Shown here in pieces: positions 53,690 through 64,000 of a stretch of 64,000 bases of DNA (positions are counted from its first letter, which is position 1; the number at the start of each line of letters is the position of its first letter). The notes under the pieces are model-generated. The model did no database searches. It had not been told where the DNA came from and saw only the letters and a program-made list of their open reading frames with translations. The DNA lies in assembly GCA_933228675.1 (NCBI GenBank), contig OW121741.1, positions 119,209,564 to 119,273,563 on the forward strand. The letters are read 5' to 3'. The translations under genes and the position numbers were made by a program. This DNA is from Stomorhina lunata. Taxonomy: Eukaryota > Arthropoda > Insecta > Diptera > Rhiniidae.

Positions 53690-56010
53690 GAAAATCTTTA
53701 CTTTTAGTGCAAAAATTACTAAAATTTTGTTTTCGATAGAAAATTTTGCAAAATATTGTTTTCAATAAAAAATTTTACAAAATTTTGTTTTCAATAGAAA
53801 ATTTTGCAAAATTTTGTTTTCAATAGAAAATTTTGCAAAATTTTGTTTTCAATAGAAAATTTTGCAAAATTTTGTTTTCAATAGAAAATTTTGCAAAATT
53901 TTGTCTTCAATAGAAAATTTTGCAAAATTTTGTCTTCTATAGAAAATTTTGCAAAATTTGGTCTTCAATAGAAAATTTTGCAAAATTTTGTCTTCAATAG
54001 AAAATTTTGCAAAATTTTGTCTTTTATAGAAAATTTCGCTAAATTTGGCTCTTTATAGAAAATTTTGCAAAATTTTTTCTTTTATAGAAAATCTTGCAAG
54101 ATTTTGTCTTCTATAGAAAAATTTGAAAAATTTTGTCATCAATAGAAAATTTTGCAAAATTTTGTCTTCAATAGAAATTTTTTTAAAATTTTGTCTTCCC
54201 TTAAAAATTTTGCAAAACTTTGTCCTCTATAGGAAATTTTTTATTCTAAAGAAACTTGTGCAAAAATTTGTCTTCTTTAGAAATTTTTACAAAATTTTAT
54301 CTTTTTTTAGAAATTTTGCAAAATTTTGTTTTTTCTAGAAAATTTTACTGCTTCAGAAAATTTTGTCTTCTATAAAAAATTTTGAATAATTTGAGCCTCC
54401 TTAAAAAAAATTAACTTCTTTAGAAAATTTAGAAAAATTTCGTCGTCTTTAAAAATTTTTTGCAAAATTTTGTCAAAATTTTGTCTTCTAAAGAAAATTT
54501 GGCAAAATTTTGTCTTCTTTAGAAAATTTAGCATAATTTGACTTCTTTAGAAAATTTAGCAGAATTTGACTTCTTTAGAAAATTTTGCAAAATTTTGTCT
54601 TCTATAAAACATTCTGCAAATTCTGCAAAAATTTTGCAAAATTTTTTCTTCTATTCAAAATTTTGCAAAACTTCATCTTATATAAAAAAATTTGCAAAAT
54701 TTTGTCTTCTGTGAAAATTTTTTCTTTTGTAGAAAATTTTGCAAAATTTTGTCTTCTATAGAAAATTTTATAAAATTTTGTCTTCTTTAGAAAATTCTGC
54801 AAAATTTGTCTTCTTTAGAAAAGTTTGCAAAATTTAATCTTCTTCAGAAAATTTTGCAAAATTTCGTCTTCTTTGGAAAATTGTGCAAAATTTTGTCTTC
54901 TTTAGAAAATTTTGCAAAATTTTATCTTCTTTAGAAAATTTTGCAAAATTTTATCTTCTTTAGAAAATTTTGCAAAATTTTATCTTCTTTAGAAAATTTT
55001 GCAAAATTTTATCTTCTTTAGAAAATTTTGCAAAATTTTATCTTCTTTAGAAAATTTTGCAAAATTTTGTCTTCTTTAGAAAATTTTGCAAAATTTTGTT
55101 TTCTTTAAAAAATTTTGCAAAATTTTGTCTTTTTTTGAAAATTTTGCAAACTATTGTCTTTTGTAGAAAATTTTTCTTTAGAAAATTTTAAAAAATTGTG
55201 CAAAATTTTGTATTCTTAAGAAAATTTTGCAAAATCTTGTATCTGTAAAAAATTTTCCAAAATTTTGTCTTCTATAAAAAATTTTGTCTTCTTTAGAAAA
55301 TTTTGCATAATTTTGTCTTCTTTAGAAAATTTTACAACATTTTTCAAATTTTTGTCTTCTTTAGAAAATTTTGCAAAATTGTTTCTTCTTTAGAAAATTG
55401 TGCAAAATTTTGTCTTCTTTAGAAAATTTTGCAAAATTTTATCTTCTTTAGAAAATTTTGCAAAATTTTGTCTTCTTTACTAAATTTTGCAAAATTTTAT
55501 CTTCTTTACTAAATTTTGCAAAATTTTATCTTCTTTAGGAAATTTTGCAAAATTCTGTCTTCTTTAGAATATTTTGTCTTCTTTAAAAAATTTTGCAAAA
55601 TTTTATCTTCTTTAGAAAAGTTTGCAAAATTTTATCTTCTTTAAAAAATTTTGCAAAATTTTATCTTCTTTAGAAAATTTTGCAAAATTTTATCTTCTTT
55701 AGAAAATTTTGCAAAATTTTGTCTTCTTTAGATAATTTTTCAAAGATTTGTCTTCTTTGGAAAATTTTACAAAATTTTGTCTTCTTTAGAAAATTTTGCA
55801 AAATATTGTCCTCTGTAGAAAATTTTGCAAACTATTGTCTTTTATAGAAATATTTTTTTTTTTGGAAAATTTAAAAAAATTGTGCAAAATTTTGTATTCT
55901 TAAGAAAATTTTGCAAAATCTGGTATCTGTAAACAATTTTCCAAAATTTTGTATTCTATAAAAAACTTTGTCTTCTTTAGAAAATTTTGCAAAACTTGGG
56001 AAATATTTTT
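53690..56010. repeat. Tandem array, 29-bp unit, AAAATTTTGCAAAATTTTGTC plus TT(C/T)TTTAGA
   Basis: The unit joins a GAAAATTTTGC half and an AAAATTTTGTCTTC half. Sub-blocks differ by core: CAATAG (53,730-54,010), CTATAG, then CTTTAG (54,500-56,000). An inner duplication at 684-bp offset repeats TATTCTTAAG at 55,211 and 55,895 with its surroundings. Confidence 0.9.
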
Positions 56011-57420
56011 GTATCAAACAATATTTTTTTTTTACCAAAATTGACTGTTCAAGGTAAATGTGACTTTTGACTGAAAAGCTTATATGTGACAAAATTTACT
56101 AAAAACTACAATTTATACTTAAAATAAATTTGTAGTTTGGGGCGACATGACAAGGTTTAAATTAATAATTAAATTTGTCATGACCTAATTTTGGATTTTT
56201 AAATTACATGAAAAATTTACAGATTTTGTAATTTGTTGTTTCTAAAATTTGCAAATATCACAATAATATTATTTTTTCGTTAATATTATTATTTGGCATT
56301 TAATTAATTTGTATACAAATATGTTTATTTTGTCAACTATATACAGAAATAAATGTAAGTGTACGAGTACGTGTACGTGTATAAATATTTGTTGACATAT
56401 TGCTATTTGTAAATATTGTTTAATTTCGTATATGACAATATGACATTTTATAATTTCAGTGGTTTAATTTGGATGCATAAATTAATGAAAAATTAAAAAA
56501 ATAGAATTCAATTTGTCTCACTAATAGAAGTAATAAATTTCCGAAAAATTTGTTTTTATCCAATTTTTTTTAAGTCAAATTTTCCTCTAAAAATTTCCTA
56601 AAGAATATTTTTTCCTACGATACATTTTTTTGCCAAAAAGTATTTTTTTCAGTCAAACTTTAATTTTATTATAAAAAAGTCACATTTCTTTATTAAAAGT
56701 TAATTTTATTAAATAACATTTGTCTTTTAGCCAATTAAATTATTTGATAAAAAATTTATATCCAACATCCCAGTTAGTTAGATTCATCAATAATTGAGGT
56801 TAATAAATAAGACCCCTAAGTATTAATTAAAATTTTTCCTTAAGAAAAATATTCAAAATTCCTTTGAATTTTTGTCTAACATTAAAAGAAGCTGATAATT
56901 TACTATAATTATTATAATACTCAAGTTGTAAATATTTTCTTAACAAAGACAACAAACACCCACTTATTACCTCAAAAACCCCCATCGTCCTTCCTTCCCT
57001 CTTTAGGGAGTTTCAGAACAAAGAAAAAGAAATCCTTTAACCGGAAGTTGTTATTTCAGCTCTAAACAAAATATTTATTTACCATTTTTTTCCAGTTTGA
57101 TGACAATTTTTTATTGTTTTTGCAGTTGTTGCTATTGTTTGTTTTAGTTTTCCTTTAACAAAAAAGGCGTTAAAAATAAAATAATAAACACGAGCAATGA
57201 ATAGAAAGAAAACAAGCAGCAAAAAAATGGAATTCGTTATAATAAAAAAAGAAAACGAAAAAAACTTTTTAATTTTCTCAACCATTAATGGCACTGACAT
57301 TTGACTTTGTCGCTTATTGTTTGTTGTACAAGAAAAGCATGAATTAAATAGAAAAACAGCAAAAAATAAAGAGCGGCACGACTTCAACAGAAATGAAAAT
57401 CGACTTTAAGGTCAAACGTT
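56011..57420. other. AT-rich spacer between two arrays of one family
   Basis: Mainly unique sequence. A 102-codon minus-strand frame (57,079-57,387) is hydrophobic and low in complexity, with no family signature, so I do not call it a gene. Confidence 0.5.
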
Positions 57421-57424
57421 AGAT

Positions 57425-60105
57425 TTGGTCTTCTATATACAATTTTTCAAAATTGTGTCTTCTTTAGAAAATTTTGCAAAAATTTTGTCTTCTTTATAAA
57501 ATTTTTGCAAAATTTTTGTCTTCTTTTAAAAATTTTTGCAAGTTTTTGTTTTCTTTAGAAAATGTTGCAAAATGTTTTCTACAGAAAATGTTCCTAAATT
57601 TTGTGTTTTATAAAAAATTTTCCATAATTTTATCTTCTATACGAAATTTTAAGAAATGTTGTCTTCATTGAAAATTTAGCAAAATTTTGTCTTCTATAAA
57701 AAATTTTGCAAAAGTTTGTTTTCTATAGAAAAGTTTGGAAAATTTCGTCATCTATAGAAAGTTTTGCACAATTTTATCTTCTTTAAAAAATTTTGCAAAA
57801 TTTTGTCTTCTATAGAAAATTTTGTAAAATTTTGTCTTCCATAGAAAATTTGAAAAATTTTGTCTTCTATAGACGAATAGAATATTTTGTCTTCTATAAA
57901 TAATTCTGCAAAATTTTGCCTTCTTAAGAAAACTTTGCAAAATTTTGACTTATTTTGTCTGCTATAGAAAATTTTGCAAAATCTTGTCTTTTATAGAAAA
58001 TTTTGCAAAATTTTGTCTTTTATAGAAAATTTTGTCTTCTATATAAAATTTTGCCAAATCTTGTCTTCTATAAATAATATTGTAAAATTTTGTCTTCTAT
58101 AAAAAATTTGGTCTTCTATAGAAAATTTTGCAAAATTTTGTTTTTTATAGAAAATTTTGCAAAATTTTGTCCTTTATAGAAAATTTTGCAAAATTTTGTC
58201 TTTTATAGAAAATTTTGTCTTCTATATAAAATGTTGCCAAATTTTGTCTTCTATAAATAATATTGTAAAATTTTGTCTTCTATAAAAAATTTGGTCTTCT
58301 ATAGAAAATTTTGCAAAATTTTGTTTTTTATAGAAAATTTTGCAAAATTTTGTCCTTTATAGAAAATTTTGCAAATTTTGCAAAATTTTGTCTTTTATAG
58401 AAAATTTTGCAAAATTTTGTCTTTTATAGAAAATTTTGCAAAATTTTGTCTTTTATAGAAAATTTTGCAAAATTTTGTCTTTTATAGAAAATTTTGCAAA
58501 ATTTTGTCTTTTACAGAAAAATTTTTCAAAATTTTGTCTTTTATAGAAAATTTTTCAAAATTTTGTCTTCTATAGAAAATTTTGCAAAATTTTGTCTTCT
58601 ATAGAAAATTTTGCAAAATTTTGTCTTCTATAGAAAATTTTGCAAAATTTTGTCTTCTATAGAAAATTTTGCAAAATTTTGTCTTCTATAGAAAATTTTG
58701 CAAAATTTTGTCTTCTATAGAAAATTTTGCAAAATTTTGTCTTCTATAGAAAATTTTGCAAAATTTTGTCTTCTATAGAAAATTTTGCAAAATTTTGTCT
58801 TCTATAGAAAATTTTGCAAAATTTTGTCTTCTATAGAAAATTTTGCAAAATTTTGTCTTCTATAGAAAATTTTGCAAAATTTTGTCTTCTATAGAAAATT
58901 TTGCAAAATTTTGTCTTCTATAGAAAATTTTGCAAAATTTTGTCTTCTATGGAAAATTTTACAAAATTTTGTCTTCTATAGAAAATTTTGCAAAATTTTG
59001 TCTTCTATAGAAAATTTTGCAAAATTTTGTCTTCTATAGAAAATTTTGCAAAATTTTGTCTTCTATAGAAAATTTTGCAAAATGTTGTCTTCTGTAGAAA
59101 ATTTTGCAAAATTTTGTCTTCTATAGAAAATTTTGCAAAATTTTGTATTCTATAAAAAATTTTGCAAAATTTTGTCTTTTATAGAAAATTTTGCAAAATT
59201 TTGTCTTCTATAGAAAATTTTGCAAAATGTTGTCTTCTGTAGAAAATTTTGCAAAATTTTGTCTTCTATAGAAAATTTTGCAAAATTTTGTATTCTATAA
59301 AAAATTTTGCAAAATTTTGTCTTTTATAGAAAATTTTGCAAAATTTTCTCTTTTATAGAAAATTTTGCAAAATTTTGTCTTTTATAGAAAATTTTGCAAA
59401 ATTTTGTCTTTTATAGAAAATTTTGCAAAATTTTGTCTTTTATAGAAAATTTTGCAAAATTTTGTCTTTTATAGAAAATTTTGCAAAATTTTGTCTTTTA
59501 TAGAAAATTTTGCAAAATTTTGTCTTTTATAGAAAATTTTGCAAAATTTTGTCTTTTATAGAAAATTTTGCAAAATTTTGTCTTTTATAGAAAATTTTGC
59601 AAAATTTTGTCTTTTATAGAAAATTTTGCAAAATTTTGTCTTTTATAGAAAATTTTGCAAAATTTTGTCTTTTATAGAAAATTTTGCAAAATTTTGTCTT
59701 TTATAGAAAATTTTGCAAAATTTTGTCTTTTATAGAAAATTTTGCAAAATTTTGTCTTTTATAGAAAATTTTGCAAAATTTTGTCTTCTATAGAAAATTT
59801 TGCAAAATTTTGTCTTCTATAGAAAATTTTGCAAAATTTTGTCTTCTATAGAAAATTTTGCAAAATTTTGTCTTCTATAGAAAATTTGAAAAATTTGGTT
59901 TTCTATAGAAGAATAAAAAATTTTGTTTTCTATAAACAGTTTTGCAAAATTTAGTCTTCTTAAGAAAACTTTGCAAAATTTTGTCTTTTTTCGAAAATTT
60001 TGCAAATTTTTCTATAAAAATTTTATAAAATTTGATCTTTTGAAGAAAATTTTGCAAAATTTTCTCTTTAGAAAATTTTGCAAAACTTAGACTTCTGTAG
60101 AAAAT
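57425..60105. repeat. Tandem array, 29-bp unit, TTTTGTCTTCTATAG / AAAATTTTGCAAAA
   Basis: Nearly perfect from about 58,400 to 59,880. Blocks alternate between TCTTCTATAG and TCTTTTATAG cores. Higher-order copies are present: a 183-bp repeat (TAAATAATATTG at 58,071 and 58,254) and a 145-bp repeat, five units long (AATGTTGTCTTCTGTAG near 59,081 and 59,226). No ORF of interest. Confidence 0.95.
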
Positions 60106-60109
60106 AGTT

Positions 60110-60765
60110 TTTTATTAAAAAGTATTTTTTTAATACAAGTCACTTTTATATAAATTCTCTTTTTCAGTAAAAAGTAACTTTTTCAGTAAAAAGTAGATTT
60201 TTTTGTTAAAAGTATTTTTTTCACTGAAAAGTCTTTTATTCCAAAAAAAAGTCACATTTTCAGTTAAAAGTCACTTTTTCAGTAAAAGTAACTTTTTCAG
60301 TAATAAGTCACCTTTTCAGTAATAAATAAAAAGTCACCTTTTAATAAAAAATACAATTTTTTAGTAAAATTACACTTTTTACTAAAACTACAAGTTTTTA
60401 GTAAAAAAACAGTATATTTTTCCGCAAAAAAAGTCACTTCATTAGGTAAAAATTTTTTTTTTTTACAGTAAAGGTCACTTTTTCTGCAAAAAAATATTTT
60501 TTCAGTAAAAAGTATTTTTTGCAGTAAAAACTTTTTTTTAGTAAGAAGTACCCTTTTCAGAAAAAGGTCACTTTTTCAGTAAAAAATACATTTTTTCAGA
60601 GTTATTTTCTTTTATTGTTAAAATTCACTTTTTAAGTAAAAAGTCACTTTCTAAGTAAAAAGTCACTTTTTTAGTAAAATTACAAATTTTCAATTAAAGT
60701 TAGCTTTTCATTAAAAATTCACTTTTTTAAATCAAAATTAAACTTTATCCTAAAAAGCCATTTAT
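60110..60765. repeat. Array of 19-bp units, CACTTTTTCAGTAAAAAGT
   Basis: AAAAAGTCACTTTTTCAGT repeats with variation. It is the reverse complement of the AAAAAGTGAC theme at 50.2-52.5 kb. A few more copies occur at 62,205-62,300. Confidence 0.85.
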
Positions 60766-62204
60766 TCAATAAAGATCTTGCTTCAGTGACCGCAACAACT
60801 ATTTTTCTGTACCGCTCTTATCTACAACCATGACTTCATTTTCGACACACACCCGTACAATTTTTTTAGTCTTTCATTAGAATTTACCTCTAACTACCAC
60901 AAGTAAAAAAAAATATGCGTACAAACAACGTTAGCCATGAAAACAGCAACAACAACAAAAAAGAAAACTTAGCTGAATATAAAGAATAAAGGGTATAATT
61001 GTAAGGATGCTTTTTTAGGTTGGTATTATGCTTATATACATCTATGTGTGTTTATGTGAAAACAAACACTCCTACAACTCATACAATAAAGTTTGTTAAA
61101 CTAATACATTTGAACACATACAAACAAACATTCATTTAATATGTATTTCTTTAGTCCTTTTTGCCTTTGGCTAAATAAAAGGCAAAGTTTCTATGAAAAA
61201 ATTATGAAAACAAAAATTTGTTAAAGAGGAAAAAAATAGAAAATTTATAACGAAAAAAAATAGAATATGCAAAAGAAAAATTATTATAATATCTAATGTT
61301 AAAAAGGGTTACCCAAAGTCTAAAGATCAAATGGCATTTCTAGAGAATTAGCTTGTTTCACTCTAGGGGTAAGTTATGATGTGGAAAAAAGAATTATGTT
61401 CGAGGAAATTTTTGAGAGAATAATTAGGCAAATTCACTGAAAATATGAGACCTTTGCTAAAACTACAAAAATATAACTTGTTGTCATGATAAAGTTAATC
61501 AATCAATTGCTAGGCCAACCATACCCTATCCATACTTCTCCGATTTCCACTTATTTTAGAACATCTCATTATTTGCTTGTTTTACAAAAATTTCCTTGTT
61601 TTTGGCTCCTAAATTATCTTGTTTTTTTTTGTTATTTTAACCTTCCGCAGAAAATGAGTAAAATACAAAAGAAAAACTTCAAAGCAAAGAAAAAAATGTT
61701 TATTAAAGAAAAAGAATTTAAAAAACCTTTTCTTTTTTAATTTTTCTTTCAATTATTCTGCTCTTAATAAACACATGCAAAACTGTTCATGCTTCGTAGA
61801 ATGTTTTCTTTCTAGGAATCCCGATTTAAGTTGAACTTTTTCATTTCTTTGGCTATCTTACAATTAGATGTAGACAATTTGGCTTTGTTTTAAGTTATGC
61901 TGACTATTATTGTTGTCTTGCGCTTTTTTATGGTTGTGTCTACTATTACGATCCCTAAAGGGTTATAAAAGAATAAACAGAAGACAGTTTGAAAAAGAAA
62001 ATTTGAGGAAATTTTTATGAAGAATTATTGAGACAGAAAAACTTAGCTCAAAATCTAGGTTGTGTTTTCTATCCGGTCTGGATAAGTTTAATAAAGATCA
62101 TATTCTATGTATTCTGGGTGACTTAGGGGACGCTGTATACCAAGCAACGATTGTGATTGGTCTTAACTTGATAAGATCAGAGTTATCTTGGTTGTAATTC
62201 ATCT
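60766..62204. other. AT-rich spacer
   Basis: No supported gene. An 84-codon plus-strand frame (61,486-61,740) ends in Lys/Phe-rich low-complexity sequence and has no recognisable domain. Confidence 0.5.
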
Positions 62205-62673
62205 CAACTTAAGTAAAAAGTCACTTTTTCAGTAAAAAGTCACTTTTTGAGTAAAAACTTACTTTTTCAACAAAATTTCACTTTTTATATAAAAAGTGAG
62301 TTTTTAAAGCGATTTTATTATCTTAGTAAAATCAGCAAAGTTAGTAAAATATTTTAAGAGAATAAATTTCCGACATTTGTAAATTTTTTAAAATTTAGTA
62401 GCTTTTCGTAACATTATAATTTTTTTTTTTATTTTAGCTCATAAATCCGAAATTTCACTATTTTTAGAAAAATATCTAAAATTTTACTATTTCAAGTAAA
62501 ATTTCCGAAATTTTACTATTTTAAGTAAAATTTTTGAAATTTTTGTATTTCAAGTAAAATTTCCGAAATTTTACTTTTATTAGTAAATTTTAATCGTTTG
62601 AGTTCAATTTCCAAATTTTTTACTACTTTTATAAAAATTTTCAAAATTTTACTAGTTTTAGTAAAATTTTCTA
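62205..62673. repeat. Short arrays: AAAAAGTCACTTTTT units, then TTTTACTATTTTAGTAAAAT units
   Basis: 62,205-62,300 repeats the 60.1-kb motif. 62,430-62,673 repeats a unit of about 30 bp around ACTATTTTAGTAAAATTT with TCCGAAATT. The second array resumes after 63,850. Confidence 0.75.
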
Positions 62674-63850
62674 ACAGCCTGTTTTTGAAACTACTATTTT
62701 TTCAAATTGTACATCAACTGGCAAAAAAAATTTTACTTTTGGTTTTTGAAATTTTTTTTTGAGTGAAACAAGAAAAAGCTTTTAAAATTTTGGTTCATAT
62801 ATGAAATGTGTAGACGAAAGTAAATGTCATGTTAGGCAATTGAATAATTCTAATCGTCTGGGAAACAAAAATATGTTTGTTTATTTTTAATTTAGGACCA
62901 GCGCTCAGTTGATGACCCTACTTATGCAATGCATTGTGTTGGTGCTAGGAAAAGGTTGTGGGAGGGGAAAAAAAAGTTTTTTGTTGACATTTGATTTGAA
63001 CTTCCCTATATTGCAACTGACTGGCAAAACTTCTGCGGGAAGCAATTTCCGCATACAAACTGTACATCTAAATAACGAATTTTCTTTGTAGTGTTGTTGT
63101 TCTATCTACTGGCCAATCTACTACGAAGGGATGCGCTCTAACTTATGTTTTGGTAAGAATTTCGAGTATCGGGAACGAGTTCCCTGATTTCGTTCAAAAT
63201 AGTAACTATAGAGGAATAGAGTTGGATAACCTACTGTTTGTTTTCACCTGCATTCGCTCGAGAACTTCAAAATAGACTTTGAAGCACCGGCCCTTACATG
63301 AGAGTTATATTCCATTTTCGGTCTGATATATGTAGCTGGTGTAAATAGAACGGAGGTCAGATAAAGTAAGTATCTCTTACACCGTATCTCTTACTTGAAA
63401 ATGGGATTTGTCCAACAGACATCATATTGAATTCCCATGCCCAGAAAATCGTTTTATCATTTCCGCGACAGCCGGTTCTATGTACCGAAATGACCCAAAG
63501 TTTCCCGGGCAAGGGCTGTCAACTCAGCAACAACATATTTACAACATCGTTTTATAAAACAAATTTGCATTTAATTTTGAAAAAAAATTTAAATGTTATT
63601 ATTTTTTGTTTTTATTTATTTTTGATTTTATTCAGTTCTAGGGTTAACATCATTTTACAAAAGTCTTAAGTTTTATATGAAAAGCTTTCAGGAAAATAAT
63701 AAAATATATCATGGCAATACTATTATTTGATATTTCATTACGAAGCTTTTATTTCTAAACGAAAAAAGAAAATGAACTCAATTTAGAGCTTAATCGTTTG
63801 GGTAGTATTCGATTGCCTTCTAACGTATGAAAGTTTTGTGAACAGGCTGT
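62674..63850. mobile_element. Candidate 1.18-kb insertion with 10-bp terminal inverted repeats
   Basis: ACAGCCTGTT at 62,674-62,683 and AACAGGCTGT at 63,841-63,850 are exact complements. They stand where an AT-rich array stops and restarts. The interior is richer in GC and non-repetitive (GACAGCCGGTTCTATGTACC, CCCGGGCAAGGGCTGTC) but has no convincing transposase frame. No target duplication could be defined. Confidence 0.45.
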
Positions 63851-64000
63851 AAATTTTATATTTTTTGTAAAACTTTCAACTTTCAAATTTTAGGTAAATT
63901 TAACTATTTTTAGTTAAATACTCCAAGTTTAGCTATTTTAGAAAAATTTTCAAAATTTTACTATCTTTAGTAAAATTTGACTATCTGTACTAAATTTCCA
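63851..64000. repeat. Continuation of the ACTATTTTTAGTAAAAT array
   Basis: The last 150 bp carries TTTACTATCTTTAGTAAAAT units like those at 62,430-62,673, and runs off the window. Confidence 0.7.

Noticed and set aside
57079..57387. 102-codon minus-strand hydrophobic frame
   Set aside because: Phe/Ile/Lys-rich translation of AT-rich DNA between arrays, with no signature or splice context.

Overview
The window is AT-rich eukaryotic DNA, most likely from a fly (Diptera). The grounds are two insect-type BEL/Pao retrotransposons, dispersed repeats of a kind familiar from Drosophila, and very AT-rich spacers. I found no host gene I can support. No rRNA, tRNA or CRISPR was recognised. The only convincing protein-coding sequence belongs to retrotransposons.

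Layout. Positions 1-10.9 kb hold a BEL/Pao element (element 1) in two near-identical copies facing each other tail to tail. The left copy is cut by the window start. The right copy, on the minus strand, has an intact 1757-residue Gag-Pol frame. The arms meet at about 2.77 kb around a 178-bp non-palindromic spacer. Positions 42,070-50,203 hold a second, related BEL/Pao element (element 2), complete, with 341-bp LTRs that read as identical and a 5-bp target duplication (ATTAA). Its Gag-Pol frame is broken by one in-frame TAA. Both elements carry a second ORF after pol, in the place where env sits in retroviruses. It encodes not an envelope but a copy of the Gag zinc-knuckle module. In element 1 this is followed by a protease-like domain whose catalytic Asp is Asn. 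Each second ORF is preceded by a strong 3' splice site, and element 2 has a good 5' splice site in its leader. This suggests a spliced subgenomic RNA. It is the most interesting biology in the window.

The rest is repeats and AT-rich spacers. About 20 kb, near a third of the window, is made of tandem arrays with 19-31-bp units (10.9-11.5, 17.3-19.0, 22.7-24.3, 30.4-35.1, 37.3-40.3, 50.2-52.5, 53.7-56.0, 57.4-60.8, 62.2-62.7 and 63.9-64.0 kb). Most units alternate T-tracts and A-tracts around short cores such as CTATAG, CGATAG, TATAGG, TTTAGAAAA or AGTGAC, as if the arrays were versions of one theme. Several contain long secondary duplications. A 12-bp GACTAAGACATA array (13.4-15.4 kb) is interrupted by a 239-bp inverted-repeat element with a 3-bp target duplication, and a second candidate MITE abuts its end. 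Two copies of a dispersed repeat with TCCG runs and a terminal hairpin lie at 16.5-17.2 and 25.7-26.5 kb. A degenerate tandem repeat of about 100 bp fills 26.7-28.2 kb. A 1.18-kb insertion with 10-bp terminal inverted repeats splits the array at 62.7-63.9 kb.

Overall the window looks like gene-poor, repeat-dense intergenic, intronic or heterochromatic DNA. Array boundaries are approximate, read by eye. No database search was possible.
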